DNA of 64,000 bases from Dermacentor variabilis. Its lineage: Eukaryota > Arthropoda > Arachnida > Ixodida > Ixodidae. Where the stretch lies: contig NC_134573.1 in the NCBI RefSeq assembly GCF_050947875.1, forward strand, positions 52,502,115 through 52,566,114. Direction: 5' to 3'. Shown here in pieces: positions 1 through 11,534 of this stretch; positions within the stretch are counted from its first letter, which is position 1, and the number at the start of each line of letters is the position of its first letter. Position numbers and translations under genes: made by a program. The notes below the pieces were generated by a model. It saw only the letters and a program-made list of their open reading frames with translations, did no database searches and was not told the DNA's origin.

Positions 1-944
1 CCTCGGGTTGAAATAAAAACTGGTTTGCTCACTGATAATTTGCGTCATGTAAGTAGTGTTGACGAATGAAACAGCCATGAATTTAAGATGCGTCTTGAAA
101 TACCTGCTACGTTCACTTCGCAGAAGCAAAATATGCTCCTCCGAGTGTGGTTACGCTTGAAATATCCATCGTTAGGCTGTCGGAGAGTGCTCGAAGTGTG
201 AAGACGCGGCGTAATTGTCCTTAATTTGCTTAGCAATAACGGTGCGGCTGCCATTGATCTCTGTCGAGTGCAGTTTGTTCTGAGGTAAGGTAGAACTATA
301 AAGCCGCCGATGTTGCTGAATAATCTGGTGCACCTGAAGCTGCCAGAACACCGGTATTTCCTCCACAAGTTCTTGCGACTGTATTCCGCAGTCTCCAAAT
401 GCGAGCGTAGTCATTTGGCGGAGATTTAGGAACACATTTTCCAGAAATATCGTTCGCCGCTGGGTCACGACGTGAAGAAGCAGCGTTGTTGGTACTTAGT
501 AAAATTTGCTGTTTATTGCGAATTTTGCGATAGCATTTATATGGACACAACGGTCGAAATATATCTGTCGGTGTTACCGTGAGCTTACGTATAAAGTCCA
601 GTGCGATAAGCTCCTATTCCACGCCGTTGGCTGTGCGCGTTAAAGGAAGTGTTCGAGGCTGCGCCGGGCTGGATGGGCGCCCCCAAGTCAAGTATCTATA
701 GGAGGTCCCGTGATAAAACGTACGCAAGCCGGGTGAGGGAGACGCTAGTTTAGCGCGCTTCTCCGCCTCTGGCCGTTGCTCTAATCCGGTTTTGCGCCAC
801 CCTCGCTCTCTCTTGGAGATAATTTCCGATGGATGCAAAGCTGGGGGCGCTAAGATAGCGCAATTTTTTGGAGACGCTTTGAAGGAAGAGGCAGCAGAAG
901 CGTTCGGTCTGCTCTGTTGGCGCCCTTCATCACGCCAACGCTGT
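1..944. other. Unclassified sequence, no gene seen
   Basis: No protein family, RNA gene or recognisable repeat terminus was seen on either strand. Short open frames overlap on opposite strands and have no recognisable domains. The stretch at about 640-900 is GC-rich and contains CpG, but no coding signal was found. Confidence 0.5.
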
Positions 945-1030
945 GACAGCGAGTGTTCGCGGTCATTGAGTGAGATCTGTCCATGTTTGCATGTACACGG
1001 GTGACCCGGTGCTTGCTAATTTAAGGAGCA
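945..1030 (+). repeat. Fragment of an unclassified dispersed repeat
   Basis: About 70 bp here (core around TCATTGAG, TCCATGTTTGC and GTGCTTGCTAATTTA) aligns by eye with 53262-53335 in the same orientation. Both copies share a short block followed by a T/A-rich end. The class is unknown. The 53-kb copy runs on into a hairpin-forming repeat also seen near 62.7 kb. Confidence 0.35.
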
Positions 1031-1209
1031 AGCGAATGTTTACTGCAGTTTGTTCTGCCGATGAAACTAGGAACCTTGGGGCGTGCAATTGTTCGTGCAG
1101 TGGTTCATGCAGCATTGGGGTGAAACTGCTACATTTTTGTTTTTATATGTCTAGGGGGTTGAAAAGCAGTGCTGCGCACGCTAATGTTTGTTTCTGGTCG
1201 CGGAATGCA

Positions 1210-1445
1210 ACGCACTGCGGTAGCCCAGTGGCTTTGGTGTTGCGCTGCTGAACTCGAGGTGACGGGTCCAATTACAACCGCGCAAGTCGCATTCCAAAAG
1301 GGGCAGAATGCGAAAACGCGCGTATACCGTGCATTCCGTACACGTTAAACAACTCGAGCTGCTGAAAATAAATCTGCAGTTTTCGATTATCCTGCGCCTC
1401 ATAACAAGATCTTTATTTTGGAACTGAAATCTTCAAAATTGAATT
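1210..1445 (+). mobile_element. Ruka-like tRNA-derived SINE, old degenerate copy
   Basis: The head (GTAGCCCAGTGGCTTTGGTG) corresponds to the tRNA-like promoter head of the SINE copies at 8771, 42896 and 58213. The body then follows the same order: a block equivalent to GGGGCGAAATGCGAAAAC, one equivalent to GTGCACGTTAAA, and a terminal CCTCATAA block. It is heavily mutated, with a poorly preserved B box, so it is probably one of the oldest copies in the window. No target-site duplication was identified. Confidence 0.6.
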
Positions 1446-2527
1446 TTACGTGGCGCAATTACATTTACAATCGACACTGTTGAGGGCGCCTACTGAACTT
1501 GCTATCTCGTTGCTCTCCTCTCTTTAGTAGCAAATACTTTTTTTTAGATTTACTTATGGTCAGAATCCAGTGTGACAAGTCCAGGTCCTCCTTTGCATAG
1601 GAAAAAAGCGATCGCTTTAGCGCATGAGGTATTAACAAACATGGTCAAGGAAAATCAATACATAGAATTCAAAGTAATTGCAGAACATGACAAGGATGAA
1701 AGAATGGTACACTGCATTACAATCAGGACAGGAACCCGAGGGCCGACCTAAAACAGAAGACCTTATCTGGCATTTCTTCTCTTGCGTTATAATCTTTCTC
1801 TCGCCAGACTCATCTCGAATATCAGAGGAGTCGCGATCTTCCACGACAACTCTTCGCGTGCTATTGAGAGTCAGACGACACATGCGCAAATGTTTACTCT
1901 GGTTTTGTGATTATACTCGCGCAAAAGTGGGTCTTCGGAAGAACTAAGAGAGTCAAGTTGCCGTGACTCACTTTTTACTGCATTTTTTATTAGAATGTAG
2001 GACAAACTACAGCTTCATTTAAATCTGTAATTCGCGAACGAAATTGCTCGTGAGCACATTGCAGATCTTTCTTAAAATTTGTAATGCACTTCGTTGTAAT
2101 ACTGTATCGCCATCTAGCCATAACTGTAACTGGCACAGTTCCAAGATAATAATAACAAATAGCACTGTTTTCTTGTTAAGAAAGAGTAAATGCAAGAGAA
2201 GCATGTACCCATCTGCGGTTCATCGTCAGTAGATGTCGGGTATGGATGGAATGCTGGAAAAGGAAGCCGAAGGGAGTAGATGCACTTCATTTCGGCGCTG
2301 TCATTCGTAAATTGTATCGCAGTGTTTTTGCTAAATATATTTGCACCATCATCTCATTGAACCATCTTCTCCAGCAAGTTATCCTGACTCTACCGATATT
2401 GGCTTTCAAGGTGGGAACTGCTTTTCACCGCTTTATAGGACTCTTTCTGCCGAGCCGCTGCGCCACCGAGCTCCGGCTGCTACGGGGGCCGTAGTTACGG
2501 CTACGAGTCGACTTTCTTCAAGCCGGC
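1446..2527. other. Unclassified sequence
   Basis: No domain or RNA gene recognised. The last 200-280 bp before 2528 may be the 5' untranslated region of the LINE whose ORF1 starts there, but no element boundary could be placed. Confidence 0.4.
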
Positions 2528-3640
2528 ATGGTAGCACAAATTGAAGGCACTGATATCTCACCAACAGAGATTTCCGAAGAAGCAGGATGGTGGCCCATTC
2601 GCCCATGCGAGCGACTTTTCCTTGGGGCAAGCGCGCTAACCCTAACATTGCATCAGCCTCCCAAGCCAGCCTTGGAGGTGCGAAAAAATGCGCAGCGAGA
2701 CCTACGCGCTCACAAGCAGCAAGTGTTGAAGGAAGGTAAGATGCCCACCCTTCACGGGATCACCACAAAGTTGTTATCAGGCCACGGGGTGGATCGAACA
2801 TTGCAACGGTCGGAGTCATCCGGCTCGTTTCTGCGTTACATAGGGCAGCAATCGAATCTCCACAAGATGCCACGGAAGACATTTTCTGCTCAAATATGCA
2901 GCAAAACATCATCGTTGCGAGCACCCCTCCCACTCCAAATGCAGAACGGTACCGCCGACTCAACAGCTTCGAGGTCGACGGGCACCAGTTTGAGATTCTG
3001 CCTTATTAAACTGCGCCCGACTATACAGTCAAGGGAGTCGTCGGAGCTATTCCTCTCGAAGAAGACGCCAATGCAATGCACCTGAATATCGTCAACAAAA
3101 TGAACCCGAATGCCTTAGCGGTAAAAAGACTCAGCAAGACCCCGTCGGTCATCATCCCCTTCGATGGTGACCGTGTCCCAACGTTGGTGTACTACGGAGG
3201 TGCAATGCTCAGACGCACTTTGTACAGAAAGCAGATTGACGTGTGCCACCATCGCGGACACGTAGGTCATCATATTGCCACCTGCCCAAACTCTCAAGAC
3301 CGTGAGTATAGAGAATGTGGAGCCCCGAACCCAGACAAGGTGTCCCCCACAACGTGTCGCCTTTGGGGGGGGGGGGCGTATCCCTCTGCGGACAGGACCT
3401 GCAAGGCTCGATTCAAGATCACCTATCCTTAAGAAACGACGCGGGGACCACGAGAGGGCAGCAGCAGAGGTCACTCTTGGGCTACAGCGACACACCTACG
3501 ACGAACATTTGGCTCCTGCTCCCCTCCCCGCGCGCCGCTCTCACTCTCGAGGCAGGGCGTGGTCTCGCTTCGCAGCGGGGCCTCCATCCCGCCGGCAAAG
3601 TAGGTCTCGGAGCCGGGCGCGCAGCTAAACGCCCGAACGA
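2528..3640 (+). pseudogene. ORF1 (gag-like) of an I-like non-LTR retrotransposon, broken
   Basis: This is the nucleic-acid-binding ORF1 protein of a LINE, which would package its RNA. It opens with ATG at 2528 (MVAQIEGTDIS). The frame is lost soon after, around 2600-2700. A second frame then carries the conserved middle (VVIRPRGGSNIATVGVIR and later APDYTVKGVVGAIP), with in-frame stops, one just before TAPDYTVKG near 3009. A third segment (3076-3432) carries the zinc-knuckle region, with CHHRGHVGHHIATC followed by an ECGAPNP block and a terminal ADRTCKARFK block. An arginine/serine-rich tail follows to about 3640. A run of 11 G near 3365 adds another frame change. No endonuclease or RT follows, so the copy is 3' truncated or rearranged. 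The same ORF1 type recurs at 12826. Confidence 0.75.
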
Positions 3641-3659
3641 AGCCGTAGCTGTTCGATCT

Positions 3660-4789
3660 CGAGGCGTCCAAAACAATCGAGCCGCCAAGATCCGGAGCTA
3701 CTTGAGGAATACGTTCGAAGATGTTTATGCAAATATGGAAATATGCCGGAATATTTTCTGAATATATGCTAAGCAGGAGACCGCCCTAAGAGCTATCGGA
3801 ATTACAAGAACAATAAAATATGAATTAGAAAATTGCGCTAATTTTCAAGCTTTTGAAGCTTTGTTTTTGGAGCTCGTTCTTCCCTTACGCTGAATTGCGA
3901 GACCAAGATTGATCTATTTTTCTGCAGCACAAGCCACGCATAGCTGAGCTATTGCATGTGGTCTGTCCAACACTTATTAGAGGGAAATATTTCTTATAGT
4001 ACGCTGCTGTTTAGCTTATATTTCTGTACAGTGAACGCGCCGCAGAACTACGTGATCGTGCAACGAGCTCCGGATGACGTTTATCCATGTCATCATGCGT
4101 TTTGCAGTAACTTAGCACTGCAAGGTTTGGTTGAACGTTGGCTCACATGATGCACTAACTACCCTAGTGCTTCCCTGGTGGTAATCTTCCGGCAGCTCTT
4201 ATAACTTCGTTGACTTGCGATACTGTTGTGTATCATCTCTAGGACGTTTGAAGATGACTGCGGTCTCTGGTTAGTATATTTTCCGCGTTTGGCCTCGCTA
4301 TGGCGGCGTAGAACCTGTGAAGGCAGCTACATCATCAGATCATGATGTCAGGGTAGGTGGCAAATTTTCGCTCATGTTGCACATTGTGTCAAGGAACACT
4401 ACGCATAGGCACACAGGACAAGCCCAGAGGCCTGTGTATGCCTGAGTGCCATGGTCCACTGTAAAGAGAATTCCAATGGCAACCCGTGCATGACACAACA
4501 TCGCTTCACATTTATGGAAACAGGACATAAAATGCCCGTTCATTATCAATTTTTTAGTGTACATGACAAAAAAACACAAAGGTTTCCGTAAACTAGTAGT
4601 TTTAGTGCCTGCAAATTAGCACTGATTCTATTTAGCGGTGGGATTTCCAGTTGAAATACGCCCCCAAAAATGTGATAAGCTAAGTTCGAAGTTTCAGTGC
4701 TATTACATATTTATGTAATGTGTTCAGCTTTATTTGTTTCTCGGTATGGTTGAGAATACTACGCATCACTTTAAGAGCTAGTTTTCGTG
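3660..4789. other. Unclassified AT-rich spacer
   Basis: AT-rich sequence between the ORF1 remnant and the 3' end of the minus-strand LINE. No coding or repeat signature was recognised. Confidence 0.5.
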
Positions 4790-4857
4790 ACCGAGAGAGA
4801 AAGAAAATGAAACCTTTATTGTAAGCAGTGACTTGTCAGTCGAGGTAGGAGGGTCCT

Positions 4858-5600
4858 TTATTCCAGGAACCATCTGGCTTGGATCGTCCTCCGTTCCAGG
4901 GCGACGAGTCCACGCTGGTCGACCAGGTCCGGCTTGGAGGTCGCAGCCTCCCACGTTTCAGCGAGGAGGCTTGCGTCTGCGTCTGCTGCTAGTAGTTGTG
5001 CCGTTGTGATGGTTTATCGGGTTTTCTTTAATTGCAGTAGGAGGTGGGCCAGGCTGTCTGGCACGTTGCAGTGTGGAGAGGTGTAGCTGTATAGCGTCGG
5101 GTGGAAATGATGCGGTAAGCTTCCATGGGTAAAGGTACTGCTCTGGAGTCGCCTGTAGTCGGTGCCTTCGTTTCTCGTTAGTTTTGGATGTGGTAGAGAA
5201 TATAGCCTGCGCCCAAGCCGATAGTGATGCAGTAGTGCTTGATAAGTTAGCGGTATTGTTTCGGTTTCCTTCGCTGATTTGGGTGGGTGGGACATGCCTA
5301 GAATCTCGTGCTGGGAGGCCCGGTTGACGCTTGCGCGGGCGGCTGTGTGTGCCATTTCATTCCGCTCGAGTCCTTTGTGTCCCGGAACCCACATTATGCA
5401 GGTGTAGGGGGGAGGAGTGTCGCCAGGTTTCAGTATGTTGATCCCTTTTATGGCGATCCTGCTCTTCATGTAGTTACGTGCCGCTGTTTGCGAGTCGGTG
5501 AAGACCACCATGGCATCCTAGCTCGTATGGGTGGCGTGTGCTATAGCGGCCTCCTCAGCTGTGTCGGCGCGTTTGGTGAGAATTGTCGCCAACGCCAGTG
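4858..5600 (-). pseudogene. RNase H domain and C-terminal tail of LINE ORF2
   Basis: RNase H removes the RNA strand after first-strand synthesis in I-type LINEs. The minus-strand reading from 5511 shows VVFTDSQTAARNYM, which contains a catalytic Asp block, and then WVPGHKGLERNEMAH, the C-terminal block with His and Asn-Glu. The tail follows, ending at a TAA at 4858-4860 just before the polyadenylation signal. The tail contains HCN-type cysteine/histidine spacing typical of these elements. The part upstream of 5511, which should hold the first Asp, is frame-disrupted. Confidence 0.8.
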
Positions 5601-6123
5601 TCGTACCCTTGTCTGTAACGCTGATGGCGAAGGCATTTCGGCCCTGATACCTGGTTGCGTACACGTAGCGCACCTGCAAGAAGTTAAGGTGCTTGTGTCT
5701 GATAGCGGTTACCCTGGCGAGTCGTCTACCTCGATGGTGTTGATGCATGCTTCCAGGTACATGAAGAACTTGTAGACCTTCTCGGAGCTTCGACGTGATT
5801 TTCTACATGCGTTCGGCATCGTGTTCTAGGTTGGTTACGTATCCTGTGCGTCGGAGGACTGCTCGGCCTTTGGTTGTAAGCTTGAGTCTCTCGATCTGGT
5901 TGATGAGGTGCGCTTCCGTGAGTTCTTCCCAGGAGTTGTGAACTCCAATGCGAAGCAATCGGTCAGTGGAGGCGGTTGTGGGTAGTCCTAGGGCGAGCTT
6001 CGTGCCCTTTCGTATTAGGAGGTTTAGCTTTTGTTTCTCAGCTGTCTTCAGGTTGAGGTAAGGAGTTCTGTATGTAATGCGCCTTTAAAGTAGGGCTTGT
6101 ACCATTTGCAAGGTTTCGTGCTC

Positions 6124-7210
6124 TTAGAGGCCATTGGTGCGATTGACCACACGTCGTATCAGATGAGTAAGCTGTGCCACGGTGTTGTATAGCCTGGGGA
6201 GTGTGGCGGAGCCGGACCCGTCCTTGTGTATATGGACTATCGGGACTCTCTGAAGAAGGACTTCTGGGTCCAGTGAGTCGTGGCTTGGGGGCCGGCCCCG
6301 GGTGCGTGCCCCGAATACTAACAGCTCGGATTTATCCGGGGCACGTTGGAGGCTGCAGGTGTTGAGGTACGGTTCGATGATGTTGACCGCCTCCTGAAGA
6401 CGGGTCCCTGTTCGCCCGTTCTCGCGCCTCTCGTCCACAGTGTGATATCATCTGCATATAGAGCATGGAATATCCTTGGGACGGTGTCTAGGAGGCGGGG
6501 AAGGTTTAGGGGGGCCACCTTGTAGAGGAGTGGCAAGACTACCGAACCTTGTGGTGTACCCCTGTTAGGTAGGTAAAATGTCTTGCTCAGGAGGTTGGCC
6601 ATCCCCACCGTGGCCGTACGGTTGGTGAGGAAAGCGCTCATGTAGGCTTATGTTTTGGCACTGCAGCCGATATCTTCTAGGTTACAGAGAATGGCTTCAT
6701 GGCTCACGTTATCAAATGCACCCTTTACGTCTAGAGGTAGAATAGAATACTTGCTGTGTTTGCTCAAATGGTCAAGAATATCTTCCTTTAGATGGAAGAG
6801 GACCTCCTGCGTGGAGAGCATCTGGCGGAAGCCGAACATGGCCTGCGGACAGCGATCGTTTTCCTCGAGATGTGTAGTGAGCCGCTCGTTGACTATAAGT
6901 TCTAGCAGTTTCCCGGCACAGGATGTAAGTGAAATGGGGCGAAGATTTACGATGGAGATGGGTTTGTTTGGCTTGGGTACAATAGTTACCTCCGAGTGTT
7001 TCCAGGCTGTCGCCCTTAATCCAGCAGTTGTTATAGTACTGAAGAAGAGCCGTCAGTGTCCGAGGGGGTAGCTGTCGAAGGTGGTTGTTGGTGACTCTCT
7101 CTTTGCCCGGGCTCGTATTGCTTGTTAGCCTGGAGAGGGCCGCCTGTAACTCTGCCTCTGTGAAAGGTCAATCTAGCCCTTCGTTCGGCGCTTCTTGGTA
7201 CTCCCTGGGG
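6124..7210 (-). pseudogene. Reverse transcriptase domain of LINE ORF2, frameshifted
   Basis: RT blocks appear in order on the minus strand. A thumb-proximal N block (FTEAELQAALSRL) lies near 7165. The finger block (MFGFRQMLSTQEVLFHLKED) is at 6839. VKGAFDNVSHEAI holds the first catalytic Asp, followed by RGTPQGSVVLPLL, and then YADDITLW near 6450 with the intact Y-A-D-D pair. The frame changes between 6648 and 6641 (a stop after CSAKT) and again after 6320. Catalytic motifs are kept, so decay is moderate. The linker to the endonuclease (7210-7690) is recognisable in places, for example GGTEDQLLQELQKKLHG near 7280. Confidence 0.85.
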
Positions 7211-7689
7211 GTGGAAAGGTTGGTGGCAGTGGTTTGTGGGTTAGCTTAGCCGTGTAGCTTCTTCTGAAGTTCTTGGAGTAGCTGATCCTCTGTGCCACCA
7301 TAGTTGTGGATTAGTCGGTGAATTGTATGTCTTTGTTGGATTTTGGTGTGGGTGTCGTCGACCAGGGCTCCAAGTTTATGTCGTCTTGTTTGTGCTGAGG
7401 GTCCCTTGAAGTTGGTCTCAGAATGATCGCCAGTTCTGACTCGGTAGCTGTTCAGCGTACTCCTGTGTCTGCATGCTTAATAGGGCAATTCGGTGCTGGA
7501 GCTTGCGGTTGAGCTTTTGGCGTCGCCATCGTATGAGCAGCGATCGCCGAGCCTCCCATAAGTGCAGTAGGTTATTATCGACCGCCGGTTTGTCCTCGTC
7601 TAGTTAAATTGTCCAGGTTTGGCAATCAGCCGCCCCTACGATGCCGTTCAGCCAAGCTTCAATGACTTTGATGTCCGAATCATTGTCAA

Positions 7690-8431
7690 GTTCATTCCTA
7701 TACGCGTTCCAGTCAGCGAGTCGTGCCTTTCCTGTCTAGGGCGCGCGGTGAGATTGTTCCAACTTCGATTTCATTTATGTCGTCATCTTTCCCTAAAATT
7801 TACGGGAGTCGTACTCACCTGGCATTTCGCTCGTCTCAAGTCAACGTGAGATCAGAATTGGTGTCCGTCGACACGCTGTTACCCACTCGGGTGGGTTGGA
7901 GCAGGTCATTCCATAACATAAGACAGTGCTGCTGTGCAGCGTCGTGAACCCGCGCCCCTTTCTTGGGGGTATTGGGGCAGCCCCAGGCCGAGTGTGGGGC
8001 GTTAAAGTCCCCTACTGCAACAAGCCGGTTGCCGTTAATGTTCTTGCGGAGGTCCCGGGCGAAGTGGTCGTGATGGAGTAGCTGCTCCAGCGGCGGGCTG
8101 TAAAGATTGGCCAGGTATAGGCTCTGTTGATTCTTGCAATGGGCAACACCTCCACTACGGTGTGTTTGATTTCAGTGTTTTCTATTTCGTGAGGCTGTGC
8201 GGTTAGTGTCGCCTTGACAAGAACTGCGGTGCGGGCAGTCTGTGTCATAGTGTTGTAGCTGGGGAGGTTTATTTTGTTGGTGTTGGTTCCCTGTAGCGCT
8301 ATTATGTCAGGATTGTTTGCTTTGAGATATTCTTGCAGGTTGGCCGAGCGGCGTCTATAGGACCTGCAATTCCAGTGCCAAATGCGGAGGGTGGGAAACG
8401 GCTCGATATCTCTAGATTTGGGAGCCGCCAT
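7690..8431 (-). pseudogene. APE-type endonuclease domain of LINE ORF2, frameshifted
   Basis: This domain nicks target DNA to prime reverse transcription. From 8431 the minus strand reads through LRIWHWNCRSYRRRSANLQ (the Asn block) and PDIIALQGTNT, where the usual catalytic Glu of the LQET/LQE block is replaced by Gly. After a frameshift near 8120 come LYLANLYSPP and VGDFNAPHSAWGCP, the Asp/Asn block, near 7990. The final SDH block is not clear. Loss of the Glu suggests an inactive enzyme. Confidence 0.8.
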
Positions 8432-9480
8432 GTTGGTTTGTCCTCCACGTGCAGCAGGTGGTTTGGTGTTGTAGAGCTAGAATCCTCAGCGGATTCCACT
8501 CGTGCTGTCTTTCGTCCTTTGCGTTTGGTTCCTAACTGCTCCGCCAGATGTTCATGAGTCACAAAATTATTGCAAGCATATGCCATGAAGTTGTGTTGTT
8601 GTGGCATGAAGCCATCCAGTTTGGCGTCAAGTGCGGTGATTGTACGTGTTAGTGGCTCTTCCTTTTCCATGATTTTAGTTACCACTGTCTGTATGGTTCT
8701 GTATGCTGATGCGAGAAGTTTTATAGTGAGGGTTTCCTCGACCATATGAAGGCGTCGTTCAACAAGGTCATGGTGTTAGGCTGCTGAGCACAAGGTCGCG
8801 GGATCGAATCCCGGCCACCGCGGCCGCATTTCGATGGGGGCGAAATGCGAAAACCCCGGTGTACTTAGATTTACGTGCACGGTAAAGAACCCCAGGTAGT
8901 CAAAATTTCCGTAGTTCTCTACTATGGCGTGCCTCATAATCAGAAAGTGGTTTTGGCATGTAAAACCTATAATTTATATTTTATCAAAGTCAAGAATCTT
9001 TGCTTCATGTGCTTGGAGCCGTTCGTCTACCTGCTTCCTTATTCTGGCTTCTACCTCTTTTAGTATGCTTTCTTCTACTCTCTTCGCAACTTTTGCTCGA
9101 GTTCTGGTGCGTTGCACTCGGCTACCGGTTGCTGTAGTATCGTCCTCTGGAGATCCTGTACTTTGTGTTCGAGAGTCCGTATCGTCGCTGTCTCACACGA
9201 ACTGCTCGGGTAGCGTGAGGAATTCGAGGCGCTGCTTCCGTTCGTCACGGCGCCGTAGTGATTCGCCTAACGGAGCGAGACCTTGACCGAGAGCGGGATG
9301 TAGAGCCCGATCTTTGGATAGAGGGAGAGCGTCTCCAGCCAGGTCTTTGTCCAGGCGAGGGCCCCCTGAGCTGTCCGAGGTGGTAACCAGCGCGGGGAAG
9401 TCTTCGGTGCTCGAGCTCCAGTGATTCTCACGGGCGCGAGCGTTGTGAAGCTGCTGTCTTTTTAATCGATATGGTGGCGG
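8300..9480 (-). pseudogene. N-terminal/ORF1-like segment of the I-like LINE, split by a SINE
   Basis: From about 9480 the minus strand encodes a low-complexity segment with STEDFPALVTTSDSSGGPRL, then a charged helix (VAKRVEESILKEVEARIRK) ending at 8993. After the SINE the frame resumes with LVERRLHMVEETLTIKLLAS, followed by a basic segment (TKRKGRKTARVESAEDSSS). Heptad-like spacing of the charged part suggests a coiled coil. It has a stop in LPEQFV-stop. The exact limits of ORF1 versus ORF2 are not clear. Confidence 0.6.
8771..8984 (+). mobile_element. Ruka-like SINE nested in the LINE
   Basis: tRNA-derived SINE with GTTAGGCTGCTGAGC, a B-box equivalent (GGGATCGAATCCC), the GGGGGCGAAATGCGAAAAC block, GTGCACGGTAAAGAACCCC, GGCGTGCCTCATAATCAGAA and GGCATGTAAAACC, then an AT-rich tail. 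The first part of the tRNA head is missing. It is flanked by CAAGGTCA (8763-8770) and CAAAGTCA (8985-8992), an 8-bp target-site duplication with one mismatch. Removing it restores an uninterrupted minus-strand LINE frame, so the insertion is younger than the LINE. Confidence 0.9.
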
Positions 9481-9505
9481 GTTGTTACGGAGTTTCTTCT
9501 TACAT

Positions 9506-11283
9506 TCAACTTATTACGTATCAGGTAGTTGAGCGCTTCATTTGCCTTGGCTTCACTTTTGTGCTAAATATCCACACGAGCAAAACTAACTTGCAATAGT
9601 TTAAAACTGCTGGATTACTGAGCATTGCATTACTACGCCGGAAGAATTTCTGCGATAAAAAGGCAAACCAAGCTGAGGGAGAAGATGGCTGTGTGTCGTA
9701 TGCTGTAGCACACAGAGAGGCGTCACATTTTACGAACGTGAATTCGTTCATTGTCAGCAAAAACTGTAACGACTTTAAGGTTTAGCATATTATAGGCAAC
9801 AATGGACACGAAAGACGAGCAAGCAACTATGAGAAACTGACAAACACACGTTTTTTTGGCGCACGCTGAGCAAATTTCGCTGCGTAACCTCGCTGGGCAC
9901 CCGGCGCCGTAGCAAACGACGAGAAGAAGGCAGCGGTCGCCGTGTTCATGGCACTGCCGCCGTCCCCTGTCAAGTACTTTTTGTACGAAAATAATGAACT
10001 ACAGAAACACAGATTGGAAACCACTGATATCTTGCTTTTCTTACCTTTATCGATCAGGGACCGCTGTATCACTCTGACAGTTGGCACAGGCGACAACGAC
10101 AGTGTCTTCAGCTGAAGTGATCCAAGCAGAGGTCATTGCTGTTATACATCTGTTCCTATGACACCCCACCAGGACTCCCCATTTAGCGTCATTTCGCCAT
10201 ACGTAACCTCTGAAAAATGGGCAAAATATTGCGTGTTTATGATTAAAACACACTTAAAGGCGTAGCCAAAGTTGAGAGTAGCAGGAAGCGATTAAATATC
10301 CATTCCCTTCTAGAAATGTGAAGCGAACCTATTTGATGAGATAGGCAACTGAAACTTCTTTTAATTCAAAACACGAATGGTGATTGTTGCGTAATTGATC
10401 TTTTCTACTTCTGCCCTGTTCATGATCAATAAAGGGGGTAATGTAAGGAAAAACTGGTCATCGGAACGCTCTACAGTGTAGCCAGTTTGTACAGCAAGCA
10501 TTCAAATACATTCGGCAGCATAAACTGCAAGTTTTTCTACATGTGAAAAAAGGAAGAGCATCCGCTAACCAGAACCGAAGAGAAATTTCCGTCTCAGCTA
10601 GCACCAATCGGCCAAGTAGCGTCTGCTTGTTACAATGCAGAAAAATGCGCATTGCAAAACCAAAACGGTAATAAATTGAAAAGAAGCGCAGATATTTCGT
10701 TTCGTCCTATAGCTGTTGTGATAAGCACAGCTCTTGTTTTTTTCAGAAGCTCTGCAGAAAAAGTATGCTTACTTTTTGTCCGTACGGAAACAGACATTTC
10801 GCCCTTGTGGTGTTCCTCGCGTTGCCACATCACACATGTACTCAGCAAGCTTTGTATCCTGTTCCTCAGTTTTTCCAACATTGCCGGAGGATTCGCAGGC
10901 ACAGAACTTTTAAATTGCAGAGCGTATGAAAAAACATGCGCATGCATGGGAAGCAGCAGGATCCGACGAAGAGAATTAGCTGTAAGAGTGAAAGCACCGC
11001 CCATTGGCATAACAAATGAAGTGATCAAATGAATATATCAGACACCGAAAAAGGAAAAAGCCAAAATGACATTTTATTTGTACACATACTTGCATCACTT
11101 CACTTGGTTGTAACGTCGTTTGAAAAGCTAGAGCCACATATGTGAAAGTTATTGAATTCCTTTTGGATATCTGTGTCAAGGTGGCGCTTTATTGCAAATT
11201 CGGAAACTAGCCACACTGTTCGCCCACTGAGTCGACTTCCTCAACGACATATGCGATCACCTAATGTACTACCTAAATATTAT
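9506..11283. other. Unclassified spacer
   Basis: No domain or repeat class recognised. Overlapping frames on both strands around 10630-11030 (about 130 codons each) have no recognisable motifs and look like chance. Confidence 0.45.
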
Positions 11284-11400
11284 TTCGTTCGTTCTTTGGC
11301 TCTTTCTCTCTGTTTCTTTCTTTCTTTCTTCCTTCCTTACTTACTTGCTTACTTTCCTTCTTTCTTGGTTCTCTCTTTCGTTCTTTGGTTCTTTCGCATT
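11284..11400 (+). repeat. Degenerate CTTT/CTTA microsatellite
   Basis: Pyrimidine-rich tract of interrupted CTTT, CTTA and CTTG units on the plus strand (AAAG type on the minus strand). Short open frames across it are low-complexity artefacts. Confidence 0.8.
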
Positions 11401-11534
11401 CTTTGGATCTTTTTTCATTCACATCTTCACATTTGCATCGTTGCTCACAGTGATATGAGCCATTCCTGATCGTTTTATGTTTTTTTGGGTATGAGCCATT
11501 GTTCCTGATATTCTTTTTGTGTGCCACTTGCCTA

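Larger units (their letters stand above)
4790..9505 (-). mobile_element. I-like LINE with endonuclease, RT and RNase H, 5'-truncated
   Basis: A single LINE copy lies on the minus strand. In its own order it has an acidic/coiled N-terminal segment (9480-8300), an APE-type endonuclease (8431-7690), a reverse transcriptase (7210-6124), an RNase H (5600-5014) and a C-terminal tail with stop near 4858. A short 3' UTR follows, with an AATAAA (complement of 4813-4818) before the end near 4790. The 5' boundary near 9505 is where coding similarity stops. Domain order and the RNase H identify the I superfamily. Several frameshifts and stops make it non-autonomous. A SINE (8771-8984) is inserted in the opposite orientation. 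Confidence 0.85.

Noticed and set aside
3364..3375. G-run as a programmed frameshift site in ORF1
   Set aside because: The ORF1 copy is broken at many other places, so the run is more likely a mutation or sequencing feature.
10630..11032. Overlapping 126-132-codon frames on both strands
   Set aside because: No recognisable domain on either strand, and mutual overlap suggests chance.
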